A stretch of 64,000 bases of DNA, taken from assembly GCA_040285745.1 (NCBI GenBank), contig JAUFOR010000003.1, positions 186,001 to 250,000 on the forward strand. The letters are read 5' to 3'. The DNA is from Barthelona sp. PCE. Its lineage: Eukaryota; Metamonada: BaSk clade. Every line of letters begins with the position of its first letter. Positions within the stretch are counted from its first letter, which is position 1. This document shows positions 47,100 through 56,892 of this stretch, in pieces. The notes under the pieces were generated by a model. It was not told where the DNA came from. It worked only from the letters and a program-made list of their open reading frames with translations, and did not search any database. The position numbers and the translations under genes are program-made.

Positions 47100-49994
47100 A
47101 TGCAAGTGCCATTCACCCCGTTCCACGCGGCTGTTCACGGCGGTGCTCTGACACCTTTAACCAAAATGAAGACCCCAAAGGCAAAAACGCCACTGAGCTC
47201 TAGACAGATCATGATACACAGAAACTTGATTCGCTGCAACGTGAGCTCCATCAACGTGCTTGTTGATTCACCCATCATTTCAGCTGATAGCATGTGCGGT
47301 TTGTTCGATAATGCCGTTTGGATTGTTTCTGATGGGATAATGGATGTATTCCAAGTGTACGACGATAAAATCGAGGATCTAGGCGAGGTTGCGATTCCAG
47401 TTGACATTAGAGACAGTATGTTTCAGTGCAGTGTTGCTGAAGATACCACAATTGTCATTGCAGGTCAGGGCGGCATCATGTACATGTATGACGACTTCGA
47501 TTGCGTTCCAGAGAGGGTCCAGTTAGATGAAGAAGTGGGGTTGTGTACCTTTATTTCTCCTATTGAAAACACACATTATACTACGTTTCTTGTTCAATTT
47601 GAGGCAGAAGACAGCGGGCACATCACCTACATGGTCCACTACGACGCGGAGAGTGTAGCATGGTCGACCAGGCGTCTAGAGCTCACTCACAAGGGGTTTT
47701 TGTCATTACGTCGGAAAGCGGATGAATCAGTAATAATACAGACCGTAAAGCCGTTCGAAGACACGTTTATCGTGACCGAGAGAGGCATATACACACTTGA
47801 CGAGGAAGAATGCGAGGTTGTGATGAAAGCCCCACGTAATACAGTTGGCACAACAGTACTTTTTGTTGAGGCTACAAATACACACTACGGCGTCTTCATG
47901 GCGAAGAACGGCCGAACGCTTGTGTTAACTGACCTCGATAGCGGAAAACACATGAAGGTTTCAGTTGACTGTCATCTATTGAGCGTTAGTCTATCACATT
48001 ACGCACATCCAGCGCTTGTTCTCTACGGGCGCGGTGTTGACAGCAGCCTGCACGTCCTCAGCGTGAACATGACGGACTTCAAATCGGAGTCGTACAATGC
48101 CAAAGCAGGAACACTTGTCTTGCACACATTCCGAAACTCATCCAGCGATGTCATAGTAACCAACTACGGTGTCGCGAGAATCGTGCCTGCTGCTGAGTTC
48201 ACAAACACAACGGCAGATGGTATCGATGTCTTGATCAAGAGACTTTCGTTTTCCTCTGCCACCGCTGCAAGAGAGGTACCAACTGACTTGAAGGTGAAGG
48301 TAAGCTGTCTTGAGCACAACGAGCTCTTGATACTGCTGGACCGTATCGACAACGGTATTCAGGGGGATTTGATAGAGTCTTTGGAGAGGAGATGCACACA
48401 GCTTAACAACCTTGCAGGGGTTTTGTTTTCTATCGATCACGATGATTTTGTGCGTGATTACATGCACAATATGCTCTTCGTTGCCCAGTTCACTGTCGCA
48501 CTGTTTAATATATCCCAAGCAATCCAGAGTGAGGGCCTCACTCTTTTAGGGAACTATCTCGTTCAGTCTCGTGTTATTTCTGGAGACACTAACAGTTTGT
48601 TTGTCATTGCAGGAAAGTACGAGCTGTTTTTGGAGTTCGGAGTACACCTTCGTGGACTGTCACAGGAGCTGTTGAACAATGATGCCAATGATGCCTTGCT
48701 CTGTGCTGTGCACATCATGGCGCTGTTCGGGCAGGCCTTCAGCCACGTGGCTGACGATCTTCCTTTCTTGAATGTCATGAACAGCAAGAACGAGGTCATG
48801 GTGTCGACAGATGAGGAGGTTTCAAGTCTGATCTTTGATCCCAGCACAAGAGAGTTTTTGACAAAACAGTGTGCTTTTCTATTCAGTTCGGGCGCTTTCC
48901 AATGCTTCTTGGATACTTTTAATGTATGTTCCACATTCCTCGACACGAGTGATGCGCTCTGCGAGGAATCGGCTCTCAATTTCGTAGAGGGTGTTGTGAA
49001 GCTGGCACAGATGGTAAACAACACAGATGTCGTAGATTCAATCTTCAAGAGTGCTCTTATCCGCTTCAAGGGCAACCCCTTGCGCGATCTAGCGTTCAAA
49101 TATAATCATTACCGTACAGTAATCGCAGTCCTCAAGGACGTTCTCGTGCCTATTGAACTGGTGCACTACAGCACTGATTCTGGATACATTTATTCCGTAT
49201 ATGAGTACATGTGCGAGACACAACGTTTCCACGCCCTCTTCCACTCGAAAATCCTCTCAAACTCACTACTGAGGCATCACCTAGAGACGTTCCTTGCAGA
49301 CTGTCACACAGAACTGCTCCCTGTCTTCCATTTGGTTGAGGGTCAGTTTGAAACAGCCATTGCTACTTTTGAGGCAGTTGTTGCTGAAACAAGACACTTT
49401 GCTGTCATCAGAGGCTTTGTTGCGTTCGGTAGACTGCTTGTCGCCACAGGCCATTATGTTGAAGAGCTCCACACGTTATTGGACTTGTTGCAATGTATTG
49501 TCAACGCGCAGTCTCATTTTGTTCCATTGGAACAGCGTCTCATGGACTTGAGCGAGCTTGTTGATCATATGGAGATCCCTGCACTGGATTCAGATACTGT
49601 CAGTGATGAAGTGCACTTTATTCTCGAAACCATTGCAGTTTTTACAGACCTGTCTCGGCACCTTAGCTTGGGCATAGCTGACCCTGATAAGGTTGAGAAA
49701 TACATTCTTGACTACTGGTCCACTGTCCTCACACAGGGAGATATTTACAACATGTACAAGACAAATGCCACGCCGGAGATGATCTTCAAAAAGAGCATTT
49801 TCGGTCAGATTCTGAGTGATATTCACGACAGCTACGTGAAAGAGAAGTGGTTACCTGACAGACTTGTTGTTGGTGATATCTTGAGTAAGTTGTATCAAGG
49901 TATGGAAGAGAATTGTGACGAAGGAGAGAAACAACAGTTTGTTGAATATGTTCTCAGTGGCGTACCATCAAAGTTTGTGCACATTGCGTGTTAG
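47100..49994 (+). CDS. Nucleoporin, Nup133-like (964 aa)
   Basis: Nup133 is a Y-complex (Nup107-160) scaffold nucleoporin with an N-terminal propeller and a C-terminal alpha-solenoid. Here the Thr/Pro-rich N-terminus (TPFH...TPLTKMKTPKAKTP) leads into a beta-rich half (~60-400), then a helical half (~420-964). The segment HLVEGQFETAIATFEAVVAETRHFAVIRGFVAF parallels the Nup133 solenoid pattern (A..TL...A..E..F...K.LL.L.KLA). Nup155 is a possible alternative. The start at 47100 is the first ATG after a 69-base divergent promoter. Its TAG stop overlaps the stop of the TMEM107-like gene by four bases. Confidence 0.62.
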   Translation: MQVPFTPFHAAVHGGALTPLTKMKTPKAKTPLSSRQIMIHRNLIRCNVSSINVLVDSPIISADSMCGLFDNAVWIVSDGIMDVFQVYDDKIEDLGEVAIPVDIRDSMFQCSVAEDTTIVIAGQGGIMYMYDDFDCVPERVQLDEEVGLCTFISPIENTHYTTFLVQFEAEDSGHITYMVHYDAESVAWSTRRLELTHKGFLSLRRKADESVIIQTVKPFEDTFIVTERGIYTLDEEECEVVMKAPRNTVGTTVLFVEATNTHYGVFMAKNGRTLVLTDLDSGKHMKVSVDCHLLSVSLSHYAHPALVLYGRGVDSSLHVLSVNMTDFKSESYNAKAGTLVLHTFRNSSSDVIVTNYGVARIVPAAEFTNTTADGIDVLIKRLSFSSATAAREVPTDLKVKVSCLEHNELLILLDRIDNGIQGDLIESLERRCTQLNNLAGVLFSIDHDDFVRDYMHNMLFVAQFTVALFNISQAIQSEGLTLLGNYLVQSRVISGDTNSLFVIAGKYELFLEFGVHLRGLSQELLNNDANDALLCAVHIMALFGQAFSHVADDLPFLNVMNSKNEVMVSTDEEVSSLIFDPSTREFLTKQCAFLFSSGAFQCFLDTFNVCSTFLDTSDALCEESALNFVEGVVKLAQMVNNTDVVDSIFKSALIRFKGNPLRDLAFKYNHYRTVIAVLKDVLVPIELVHYSTDSGYIYSVYEYMCETQRFHALFHSKILSNSLLRHHLETFLADCHTELLPVFHLVEGQFETAIATFEAVVAETRHFAVIRGFVAFGRLLVATGHYVEELHTLLDLLQCIVNAQSHFVPLEQRLMDLSELVDHMEIPALDSDTVSDEVHFILETIAVFTDLSRHLSLGIADPDKVEKYILDYWSTVLTQGDIYNMYKTNATPEMIFKKSIFGQILSDIHDSYVKEKWLPDRLVVGDILSKLYQGMEENCDEGEKQQFVEYVLSGVPSKFVHIAC

Positions 49995-50404
49995 GATTGC
50001 TTTCTTTGTGATAGATGCCCTAGAATTGAATAGGTGACTTCTAGTATGAAACTTAGAATTAAGGGCCACATGATGACGTTTGATGCATATGAAGACGGCC
50101 ACACATCGATAATAAAGAAGAAGAGGAAGAATACGTTAAGCCCATGGATAACAGAAAGGAGCATAAGACGTAGAGGGAAATGGTAGGCGTAACCGAAAAG
50201 GCTGACAAGAAACTCTATCGCAAACAGTACCAGGGAGAAGACAAGGGTGGTGTGATAGCTTGAGAGTAAAGATGCGGCGGATCCACCATCCCGCAATAGT
50301 GTAAACTCGACGTGCCCGTCTGCGGAGTGGAATGCGAGGATCAAAAGAACCAGATGTGCGAATACAATGGTATTCTTAACCAGTAAAACGTTTTTAAGAA
50401 TCAT
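49991..50404 (-). CDS. TMEM107-like ciliary transition-zone membrane protein (137 aa)
   Basis: TMEM107 is a four-span protein of the MKS module at the ciliary transition zone. The open frame runs to 50473 but starts there at GTG; the first ATG is 50404 (MILKNVLLV), giving 137 residues against 140 in human TMEM107. Four spans are evident. Family-like stretches are FAHLVLLILAF, LVFSLVLFAIEFLVSLFG, HGLNVFFLFFFIIDVW and PLILSFILEVTYSI, in the same order and spacing as in TMEM107. It has a short basic tail (SQRKQS). Confidence 0.72.
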   Translation of the reverse strand: MILKNVLLVKNTIVFAHLVLLILAFHSADGHVEFTLLRDGGSAASLLSSYHTTLVFSLVLFAIEFLVSLFGYAYHFPLRLMLLSVIHGLNVFFLFFFIIDVWPSSYASNVIMWPLILSFILEVTYSILGHLSQRKQS

Positions 50405-50907
50405 AGAAAAGTGAAAAAGGTTTAAACAAGATGTTTTGTCTTTTTCGTCTGATGTGTGTAGCTTATACTCCACTTAATGCCCAAAAATCCAGAATAAATA
50501 CGATATTACTGATATTTGGATTTAGTTCATGAAAAACTTTTACATTCAATTTTTGCATCCCTTACTATGTATAGTTAGGCTACATATATAGCAAGGGTCT
50601 GTATGTCCCTGTTGAAATCGCTTTAAATACGTTATGCACAGATTTTTGATTTTCGAAACTTTCTCATGAATAACTTGAAAACAACTCTACTGAGATGTAT
50701 ATGATGGCAAAAAGCCGAAACAAGGCTGCATTGTTGCAAATAGCACTTTCAACCACATGAACAAATTTTCCCAGCTGTTTGTACTTTTTTGCACATTTTA
50801 ATTGCTGCAAACCATCCAAAAGTATTGGAAAATCTCACCAAACATAGCAAACATAACAAGGCACAGATTTAAGCATTGTGTTTACGTTTTTTACCCATAT
50901 TTCAACA
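50405..50907 (+). other. Intergenic, divergent promoter region
   Basis: About 500 bases between the TMEM107-like and thymidine kinase genes. One imperfect hairpin lies at 50559-50597 (CCCTT/AAGGG arms around a partly paired core). Nothing else was recognised. Confidence 0.4.
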
Positions 50908-52098
50908 ATGTCAATCACGTTAATACTGGGACCCGTACTAGCGGGAAAAACCAGTCACCTTATTCGAGGTGCACGTCGTGTAATGCTTGCTCGTAGAAAA
51001 CCTTTACTTCTTGCTCACCCATGTGAGGTCGATGAGGAGTACAGTATCACTTCTCATTCCAACATGCAGATATCCGCCTTCCCCACTAAGTCTCTCTTCG
51101 ACACCCTTGATATTGCACGAACCTGCGATTGGATTGGGATAGATAATGGACATTTCTTTGAAGATATTGCCCAATTTGCTGTTCTACTCGCAGAAGAGGG
51201 CAAGGACGTTGTTGTTTCGGCTCTAAATGCCGATTTCAATCAACAAATTTTCCCTCACATCATTGAGCTCATCCCTCACTGTGATGACGTTCAGTTACTA
51301 AAGACCATCTGTTGTGACTGCAAGAGTGATGCTTTCTGTTCTCAAAGAAACAGTTCAGTATTACCCAACGATGATGTTTTGTTACCTGGCACTGGTGATC
51401 AACATTCACCTATTTGTTACAAATGCGCAAACAAAGATACGGAAGTAATTGGCGAATTGACAATGGTTGTTGGTCCTATGTTTGCTGGTAAGTCAACTTC
51501 TCTCATTGATTATATGACTGATTGTGATTTGCGTCGATTGAAGCATGTTACCATCAAGTACGACTCGGATTGCAGATATTTTGATAATTTTCACATCGGT
51601 ACACACGATGCTGATATTACTCTTGAAGCTATCCCTGTCTCAACATTAGGGACTGCTCATGAATATATCGTTAAGAACGGTATTCAAGCTATTGGAGTTG
51701 ATGAAGGTCAGTTCTTCCCTGATGTTGTCGAGTACGTTACTACTTGGCTCAAAATGGGTATTGATATCATTGTTGTTGGTTTAGATGGAACCTTTAACAA
51801 GGATGTTTTTGGTACGATGCTTAATCTCATTCCCCTATGTGTTAGTTTTACAAAGATCAATTCTATATGTCACATGTGTCATGATTCAGCCCCATTCTCC
51901 CGTCGGTTATGTGAGAGTGATGAACTTATTATTATTGGTGGAGCTGATAAATATTGTGCTTGTTGTCGTTCATGTTATTCGAAGACACTGGATCAAAAAC
52001 AGTTGGATGATCTAGTAGAACGATTATCATCGCCATTGGTGTTTAAGACACCCAGTCCTATGGATTACAGAGAGTTTTCCCCTGTTCCAGTTAGCTAA
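50908..52098 (+). CDS. TK: Tandem two-domain thymidine kinase (396 aa)
   Basis: Phosphorylates thymidine for dTTP synthesis by salvage. The ATG at 50908 (MSITLI) is preferred; the longer frame starts at GTG. Two TK1-type domains are present. Domain 1 (~1-175) keeps Walker A GPVLAGKTS and a zinc-ribbon CCDC, but has GIDNGHFFED where active enzymes have DEGQF. Domain 2 (~185-370) has GPMFAGKSTS, GVDEGQFFPDV, and the zinc-site pairs CHMC and CACCRSC. The catalytic Glu is therefore present only in the second domain. Duplicated kinases with a degenerate first domain are known in trypanosomatids. The tail (TPSPMDYREFSPVP) is polar. Confidence 0.92.
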   Translation: MSITLILGPVLAGKTSHLIRGARRVMLARRKPLLLAHPCEVDEEYSITSHSNMQISAFPTKSLFDTLDIARTCDWIGIDNGHFFEDIAQFAVLLAEEGKDVVVSALNADFNQQIFPHIIELIPHCDDVQLLKTICCDCKSDAFCSQRNSSVLPNDDVLLPGTGDQHSPICYKCANKDTEVIGELTMVVGPMFAGKSTSLIDYMTDCDLRRLKHVTIKYDSDCRYFDNFHIGTHDADITLEAIPVSTLGTAHEYIVKNGIQAIGVDEGQFFPDVVEYVTTWLKMGIDIIVVGLDGTFNKDVFGTMLNLIPLCVSFTKINSICHMCHDSAPFSRRLCESDELIIIGGADKYCACCRSCYSKTLDQKQLDDLVERLSSPLVFKTPSPMDYREFSPVPVS

Positions 52099-52193
52099 TT
52101 ACACCTACTTTTTGTTGTAGTTTTCATTCATCTATGTAAAGTAACCGCGTTTTGTCGTACCATGTATCACAGAGTCGTTTATTGAAGCAATAG

Positions 52194-54755
52194 TTAGCGG
52201 AATCCCGGTGGTGCAGGAACTCCAGGAGGTGCAGGAACGCCTGGTGGAGCAGGAACACCAGGAGGAGCAGGCATACCAGGAGGTGCAGGTCGAGGAGCAG
52301 CACTTGGAGGAGCACCAGGAATACCAGGAGGTGCAGGCATACCAGGAGGAGAAGGTCGATGAGCAGCACTTGGAGGAGCACCAGGAATACCAGGAGGAGC
52401 AGGCATACCAGGAGGAGAAGGTCGAGGAGCAGCACTTGGAGGAGCACCAGGAATACCAGGAGGTGCAGGCATACCAGGAGGAGAAGGTCGATGAGCAGCA
52501 CTTGGAGGAGCACCAGGAATACCAGGAGGTGCAGGCATACCAGGAGGTGCAGGTCGAGGAGCAGCACTTGGAGGAGCACCAGGAATACCAGGGGGTGCAG
52601 GCATACCAGGAGGTGCAGGTCGAGGAGCAGCACTTGGAGGAGCACCAGGAATACCAGGAGGTGCAGGCATACCAGGAGGTGCAGGTCGAGGAGCAGCACT
52701 TGGAGGAGCACCAGGAATACCAGGAGGTGCAGGTCGAGGAGCAGCACTTGGAGGAGACTTAGGTACTCCCGGAGAATCATCAGGAACTTTTTTGGGTAAT
52801 CCAGGTGCTTTGGTAACAGGAGGACTACCAACTGTTTTCTTTGTTACAGCTTTATCAGGAACTTTTTCAGGAGTATTCTTGGGAGCCTTTTCGGGCGTGG
52901 GCGGATTCAGATCAGTGGTATCCACCGAGAGCTCACGCGTGATCACTTTTGGCTTCTCAGGCATCTTAAACATCTTGTTCACAACTCTGTTCAGATCTTC
53001 CACTTGAATCTCTTCCGGAGGAGCTGGCTGCACTCTCTGCAACGATGCGAATATGTCGCCAATGTTAACAGGCCAGTTATACTCGTCGAACGTAACAGTG
53101 CCAAATGAGCCTAATTCGTGCTCGGCCTCTCTCAGTTCCTCCAACAGCGCTTGCGTGTGCGGTATGACAGTGGGATCGAGGACATCAACGTACGGCAAAG
53201 AAGGCATGCGGATATCACATGACGGGAATGATGGAAGTTTCAGCTGATACTCTTTCTTTGACGGCTTAAAGAACACTTCAGCAGTGAACCCGTCGAACTT
53301 AATGACCAGACAACTTCGTTCCTCAGGGTAGTTGAAGTCTATAAACCTCAATAACTTGGAAATATCATACATGACGCTTGATTTTTCAACAACATCTCTG
53401 CCTTCACGCTCATACAAAACGACCTCAAAACGAGTGAATGCGTTGCGGCGCCTCAGCCACCTCGTCGCCTCCTTCAACCCCGCTTCTGTTGGAGTGATTC
53501 TCAAACTTTCATCTCTTCCCAGTCTGAACTCCAGAATTGCATTAGGTCCGTTATCGTTCTGGAACATGGTAAGCTCTACAATGTCCTTTGTGGAGACAGT
53601 CTTCAAGAAGCGCTCATCGTTAACAACCTGCGCATACAATGGTAATATCGAACCTGGCGTTGTTGGATGCCAACTGGTAACATCAGCTTTGAATTCAGTG
53701 TATTCTTCGATTGTCTTCTCATATAGCTTGAAGTAATCCTCTAGTTTGAGACAATTACCGGTCTGCTCTTGCATCCATTCTCTTAAACGTTCTGTGAACT
53801 GTTCTAGGTCGGCAATTTGTCTGTTCTTGAGCCATAGCTTGCGCTGATACCGGTCTATGGTTGCTCTGTACTTGTCCACTAGCCTGAAGAGCTCTGTTTT
53901 GATTGCTTCAAAAGATTTTTTTAGCTCAGTCTCTGTTTGTCCCTTTAAAGCAGTAAAAGCATCGTACAATGTCATGAACTCTCGCTTCAGCTTTTCGTCC
54001 AAGACGTCGCATATTTCTCTGTTCTTATCATGGAAAAAATCGACCAAAGTGGAAAAACGTTCCTCATGTGATTCTACCCTGTCAAATAACCTTTCTTTCT
54101 CGATCTTCTCCTTCGACAACAACGATCTAAGCGTGTTGACACTCGATTCATGCTCTACACGTAGTCTATTAAGGGTTGATGCATTGGTCTGCTGCAACGA
54201 CTGGATTATCTCATCCAGCTGTAATAATCCGAGCTTCTCACGGTGCAAATTCTGCGTATCATAGTTCTTCTTCAGTTCTGACAACTCTTCATTATTCTTT
54301 TCAAGCGAAGATTTCAGCAACACATTTTCCTCAGTTTTTTTATCAAGTACACCACGTAACTGATGGATTTCCCTATGTAAAGCCTCGCTCTCGAGCTCTT
54401 TCTGCATCGCTACCATACGGTGCTCTTCAGCACGCTTCTCTAGGTCAGTATATTTTATCTTTAACACATCCAATTGATTATCTAATTGACGGGTGGAGCG
54501 TTGCTTTGAAGCTTCTAGCTCCTTCTCAACCCAAACATTGTCGAATGACGTTTGTAAAGCAAAGTATTGAGATTTTAACTCGTCCATCTCCTTTTCAAGA
54601 GTTTTGTTTTTGACAATCTCCTCTGCTAACTGGTCGCGCAGCTTGTTTTTGACCGAATTAACCTTTTTGAGTTTACCTTTGTGCAATCGTCTTCGTTCTT
54701 CAGAATATGCGAGTCTTTCGATCAGTTGCTCAGTGGTCATATCTACATTACTCAT
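52194..54755 (-). CDS. Coiled-coil protein with a proline-rich repeat tail (853 aa)
   Basis: The first ATG is at 54755 (MSNVDMTT). Residues ~1-370 are coiled coil (EERRRLHKGKLKKVNSVK and ELEASKQRSTRQLD among others). A folded middle region (~390-620) with mixed strands follows, of no recognised family (LTMFQNDNGPNAILEFRLG). A linker rich in Pro and Lys leads to a repeat tail of seven 22-residue units built from APPSAAPRPAPPGMPAPPG. The tail resembles the profilin- and SH3-binding segments of formins and WASP-family proteins, but there is no FH2 or WH2 domain. Actin-related function is an inference from the tail only. Confidence 0.8.
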   Translation of the reverse strand: MSNVDMTTEQLIERLAYSEERRRLHKGKLKKVNSVKNKLRDQLAEEIVKNKTLEKEMDELKSQYFALQTSFDNVWVEKELEASKQRSTRQLDNQLDVLKIKYTDLEKRAEEHRMVAMQKELESEALHREIHQLRGVLDKKTEENVLLKSSLEKNNEELSELKKNYDTQNLHREKLGLLQLDEIIQSLQQTNASTLNRLRVEHESSVNTLRSLLSKEKIEKERLFDRVESHEERFSTLVDFFHDKNREICDVLDEKLKREFMTLYDAFTALKGQTETELKKSFEAIKTELFRLVDKYRATIDRYQRKLWLKNRQIADLEQFTERLREWMQEQTGNCLKLEDYFKLYEKTIEEYTEFKADVTSWHPTTPGSILPLYAQVVNDERFLKTVSTKDIVELTMFQNDNGPNAILEFRLGRDESLRITPTEAGLKEATRWLRRRNAFTRFEVVLYEREGRDVVEKSSVMYDISKLLRFIDFNYPEERSCLVIKFDGFTAEVFFKPSKKEYQLKLPSFPSCDIRMPSLPYVDVLDPTVIPHTQALLEELREAEHELGSFGTVTFDEYNWPVNIGDIFASLQRVQPAPPEEIQVEDLNRVVNKMFKMPEKPKVITRELSVDTTDLNPPTPEKAPKNTPEKVPDKAVTKKTVGSPPVTKAPGLPKKVPDDSPGVPKSPPSAAPRPAPPGIPGAPPSAAPRPAPPGMPAPPGIPGAPPSAAPRPAPPGMPAPPGIPGAPPSAAPRPAPPGMPAPPGIPGAPPSAAHRPSPPGMPAPPGIPGAPPSAAPRPSPPGMPAPPGIPGAPPSAAHRPSPPGMPAPPGIPGAPPSAAPRPAPPGMPAPPGVPAPPGVPAPPGVPAPPGFR
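52250..52760. repeat. 66-bp coding minisatellite
   Basis: Seven nearly identical 66-base units encode the 22-residue proline-rich unit of the gene on the minus strand, plus a shorter unit at each end. Changes between units are few (CCA or TCA at the Pro/Ser position, CGA or CAT at Arg/His). The opposite strand also stays open because of the repeat, so antisense frames here are artefacts. Confidence 0.92.
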
Positions 54756-54867
54756 CTTTGACCATAACTTTTGCCCTGAATTAATTGGTATAAGATATAT
54801 AATCGAAAACACATACGCTGGTTTTACTTTTTAAACAAACACATATAAACATAATATTAGTGCACAT

Positions 54868-56499
54868 TTAATCTCTGGAGCGATACTTTCTTAGTAAACT
54901 TGATGCAAAATCACTAAAATCAGAAAGTCGACTTTCTTGCTCACGGTTGAATTTGGCGTGCCTTACACTCTCGCGAAATGATTCAAAATATTTCTTTTTG
55001 AGTAATTTCTCATCAAACCGCAACAGAGCAAGCTGTCCCTCTCTTGTACTTTTTGCACGTTCACAAAATGCTTGACGCCATTTCGTAAAACATAAAGTTT
55101 TCAATTTTTTTTTTTTTGCTTTTTCTGCCTCGATCATATCCAGCCTGCACAGCTCATGGAACGTAAGGAAGCCAAGAAAACCCTTGCGAAGTAATTTACG
55201 AAGATAAAATTTGTTTGCATTACTTTCTTTTCGCTTTCTTTGTCTTTGCACGTTATCATGGAAGGAAATAAGAGACTGAAGGACCAGAGATCGATCGTGG
55301 CGAGCTGCGATAGTTCGTTCCGCATGTCTCAAATGTGTACGGTACCTATCAAACCCACATATAACAAGCCGCATTAGATTACAACCCCTGAAGCGTCTTG
55401 CCTTCCTTGCCTGATCGCGCCTAAACTCCTTGATTCGGTGCCTTCTGTTCTTCTCTTCTTTCTTATTTAAAGAATCGTTGATTTTCTTTGATAGCTTTTC
55501 CATCTGGTACATCATTAACATCTCTCTGTTCTCACGTTCTCTCATGATCTGCATCTTCCTCCTTTGCTCTTTTTTCCTCTGTATCTCACGTGCCCTGTGT
55601 TCCATATTAACAACTGCTTGTGGTGTGGGCGGTAATTGCGGTCGTGGTCTCGGTTCCGGTTCCGGCTCAGACTCAGGCTCAGGTTCTTCCACAGGCTTCG
55701 GTTTTGTAAGTCTGCCCAACAACTTGCTGAAAGCATCTTTTCTTTCACGTTCTTTTTTTTCGATTTCTTCCTCTTCTAATGATAATTGAGTCTGCTTATA
55801 CCAAGCCTTGAACACATTCTTACACAATTTTGTCCGGTAGTAAACCCCCGCTCTTCTCATTGTCCGATTATCTGTATCAGTATCAATGTCTATTCTTGTT
55901 TTCAGCTTTGCAATAGCATTATTCATGCGTATTATCTTCAACCGCAAACGCAACCTGGACATTACGCGCCATATCTGAAAGTTTCTAACAAGAGCATTTT
56001 CCTGATTTAATCGCATAACATAATATTTCCAATCTAGAAATACGTTGACCAGCATCCGATAGTTTCTTCGCTTTTTCAGCTTCCTGATACCGTCCTTTAT
56101 CCGCCGTTCACGATTTATGGTGTCTAAACTGACAGATTTAGGTGCAGAAAATACGTTAATGTCCACAATATCGGGTGCTTTGGGAGAAACTATTTTGCTA
56201 AAACGTGGTTTGCTTCCAATCTTCAACTGGATGTCTCTTTCGACCCTGTTTTCGATCTTATTCATGTGTATAGTCTTTTTGGGTTGCTTCTTTGGCTTGC
56301 GTTGTTTTTTCCTCTTGATGCGTTTCTGACGTTCCTGCATGTTTATGCGTGGGTCATAATCGCGTGGAAGCACAATTGGGACAACGTAATCTCTTGTTAG
56401 CTGTTTGTTATCCAAATTGCTCAGTTCTCTGTATTCATCCATAATTGCTTTTGCTTCATCCCGAAATTGCCCTTCCCCGTTATCCTCCGACGGATGCAT
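54868..56499 (-). CDS. Sfi1-like repeat protein, possible centrin-binding or ciliary (543 aa)
   Basis: The first ATG is at 56499 (MHPSEDNG). The protein is very basic with repeated short aromatic-Trp motifs spaced by charged helices: VFLDWKYYV, NFQIWRVMS, VFKAWYKQT, CFTKWRQAF, and the Phe variants GFLGFLTFHE and YFESFRESV. This pattern is that of Sfi1/CCDC191-type centrin-binding repeats. A Glu/Pro-rich segment (EPEPESEPEPEPRPRP) sits near ~265-285. Centrin-based contractile or basal-body structures are plausible. Confidence 0.7.
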   Translation of the reverse strand: MHPSEDNGEGQFRDEAKAIMDEYRELSNLDNKQLTRDYVVPIVLPRDYDPRINMQERQKRIKRKKQRKPKKQPKKTIHMNKIENRVERDIQLKIGSKPRFSKIVSPKAPDIVDINVFSAPKSVSLDTINRERRIKDGIRKLKKRRNYRMLVNVFLDWKYYVMRLNQENALVRNFQIWRVMSRLRLRLKIIRMNNAIAKLKTRIDIDTDTDNRTMRRAGVYYRTKLCKNVFKAWYKQTQLSLEEEEIEKKERERKDAFSKLLGRLTKPKPVEEPEPESEPEPEPRPRPQLPPTPQAVVNMEHRAREIQRKKEQRRKMQIMRERENREMLMMYQMEKLSKKINDSLNKKEEKNRRHRIKEFRRDQARKARRFRGCNLMRLVICGFDRYRTHLRHAERTIAARHDRSLVLQSLISFHDNVQRQRKRKESNANKFYLRKLLRKGFLGFLTFHELCRLDMIEAEKAKKKKLKTLCFTKWRQAFCERAKSTREGQLALLRFDEKLLKKKYFESFRESVRHAKFNREQESRLSDFSDFASSLLRKYRSRD

Positions 56500-56616
56500 G
56501 TTGAAAAATAAACAAAAACTATGTGAGAAAGGGGCAGAAAAACGAAAAACGAAACTCTGCTTGTTATTTACATTATATAAAGGTGAAAATATGGTGGATT
56601 CCTCCAAGTATCGCTA

Positions 56617-56892
56617 TTATGCATTCATCATTGCCAACGGTGAGACAGCTTCGCTATCATGAATAGAACTTACTCTGGGTTTTTTTCTCCACACACTTGG
56701 CCGTTTCTTGAACACCACCTGTTTTGGCGTGTGTTCATGTGCTCGTTTATAAGGGTTTTGTTTAAATTCTTCTGTTTTCACTTCAGGAACCGTAACTGCA
56801 TTACTTTCTTTTGTTTTTCCGCATACATTTGATACTTCTGGGATCATATATACAGCATTTTCAGCAGGAACCCTTGAACAAAAACAGCCCAT
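56617..56892 (-). CDS. Small protein with N-terminal dual-acylation motif (91 aa)
   Basis: The only in-frame ATG at the start gives MGCFCSRVPAEN, with Gly2 for N-myristoylation and Cys3/Cys5 for palmitoylation, as in Src-like and Giardia-type membrane-anchored peripheral proteins. The rest is polar, with a basic C-terminal cluster (RPSVWRKKPRVSS). No domain is recognisable. The upstream part of the open frame starts at TTG. Confidence 0.6.
   Translation of the reverse strand: MGCFCSRVPAENAVYMIPEVSNVCGKTKESNAVTVPEVKTEEFKQNPYKRAHEHTPKQVVFKKRPSVWRKKPRVSSIHDSEAVSPLAMMNA

Noticed and set aside
50559-50597. Imperfect hairpin between the TMEM107-like gene and thymidine kinase.
   Set aside because: Only five clean base pairs at the base; the rest needs bulges.
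52208-52799. Long open frames on the plus strand across the proline repeat.
   Set aside because: They arise because the 66-base repeat keeps several frames open; the real gene is on the minus strand and continues past the repeat as coiled coil.
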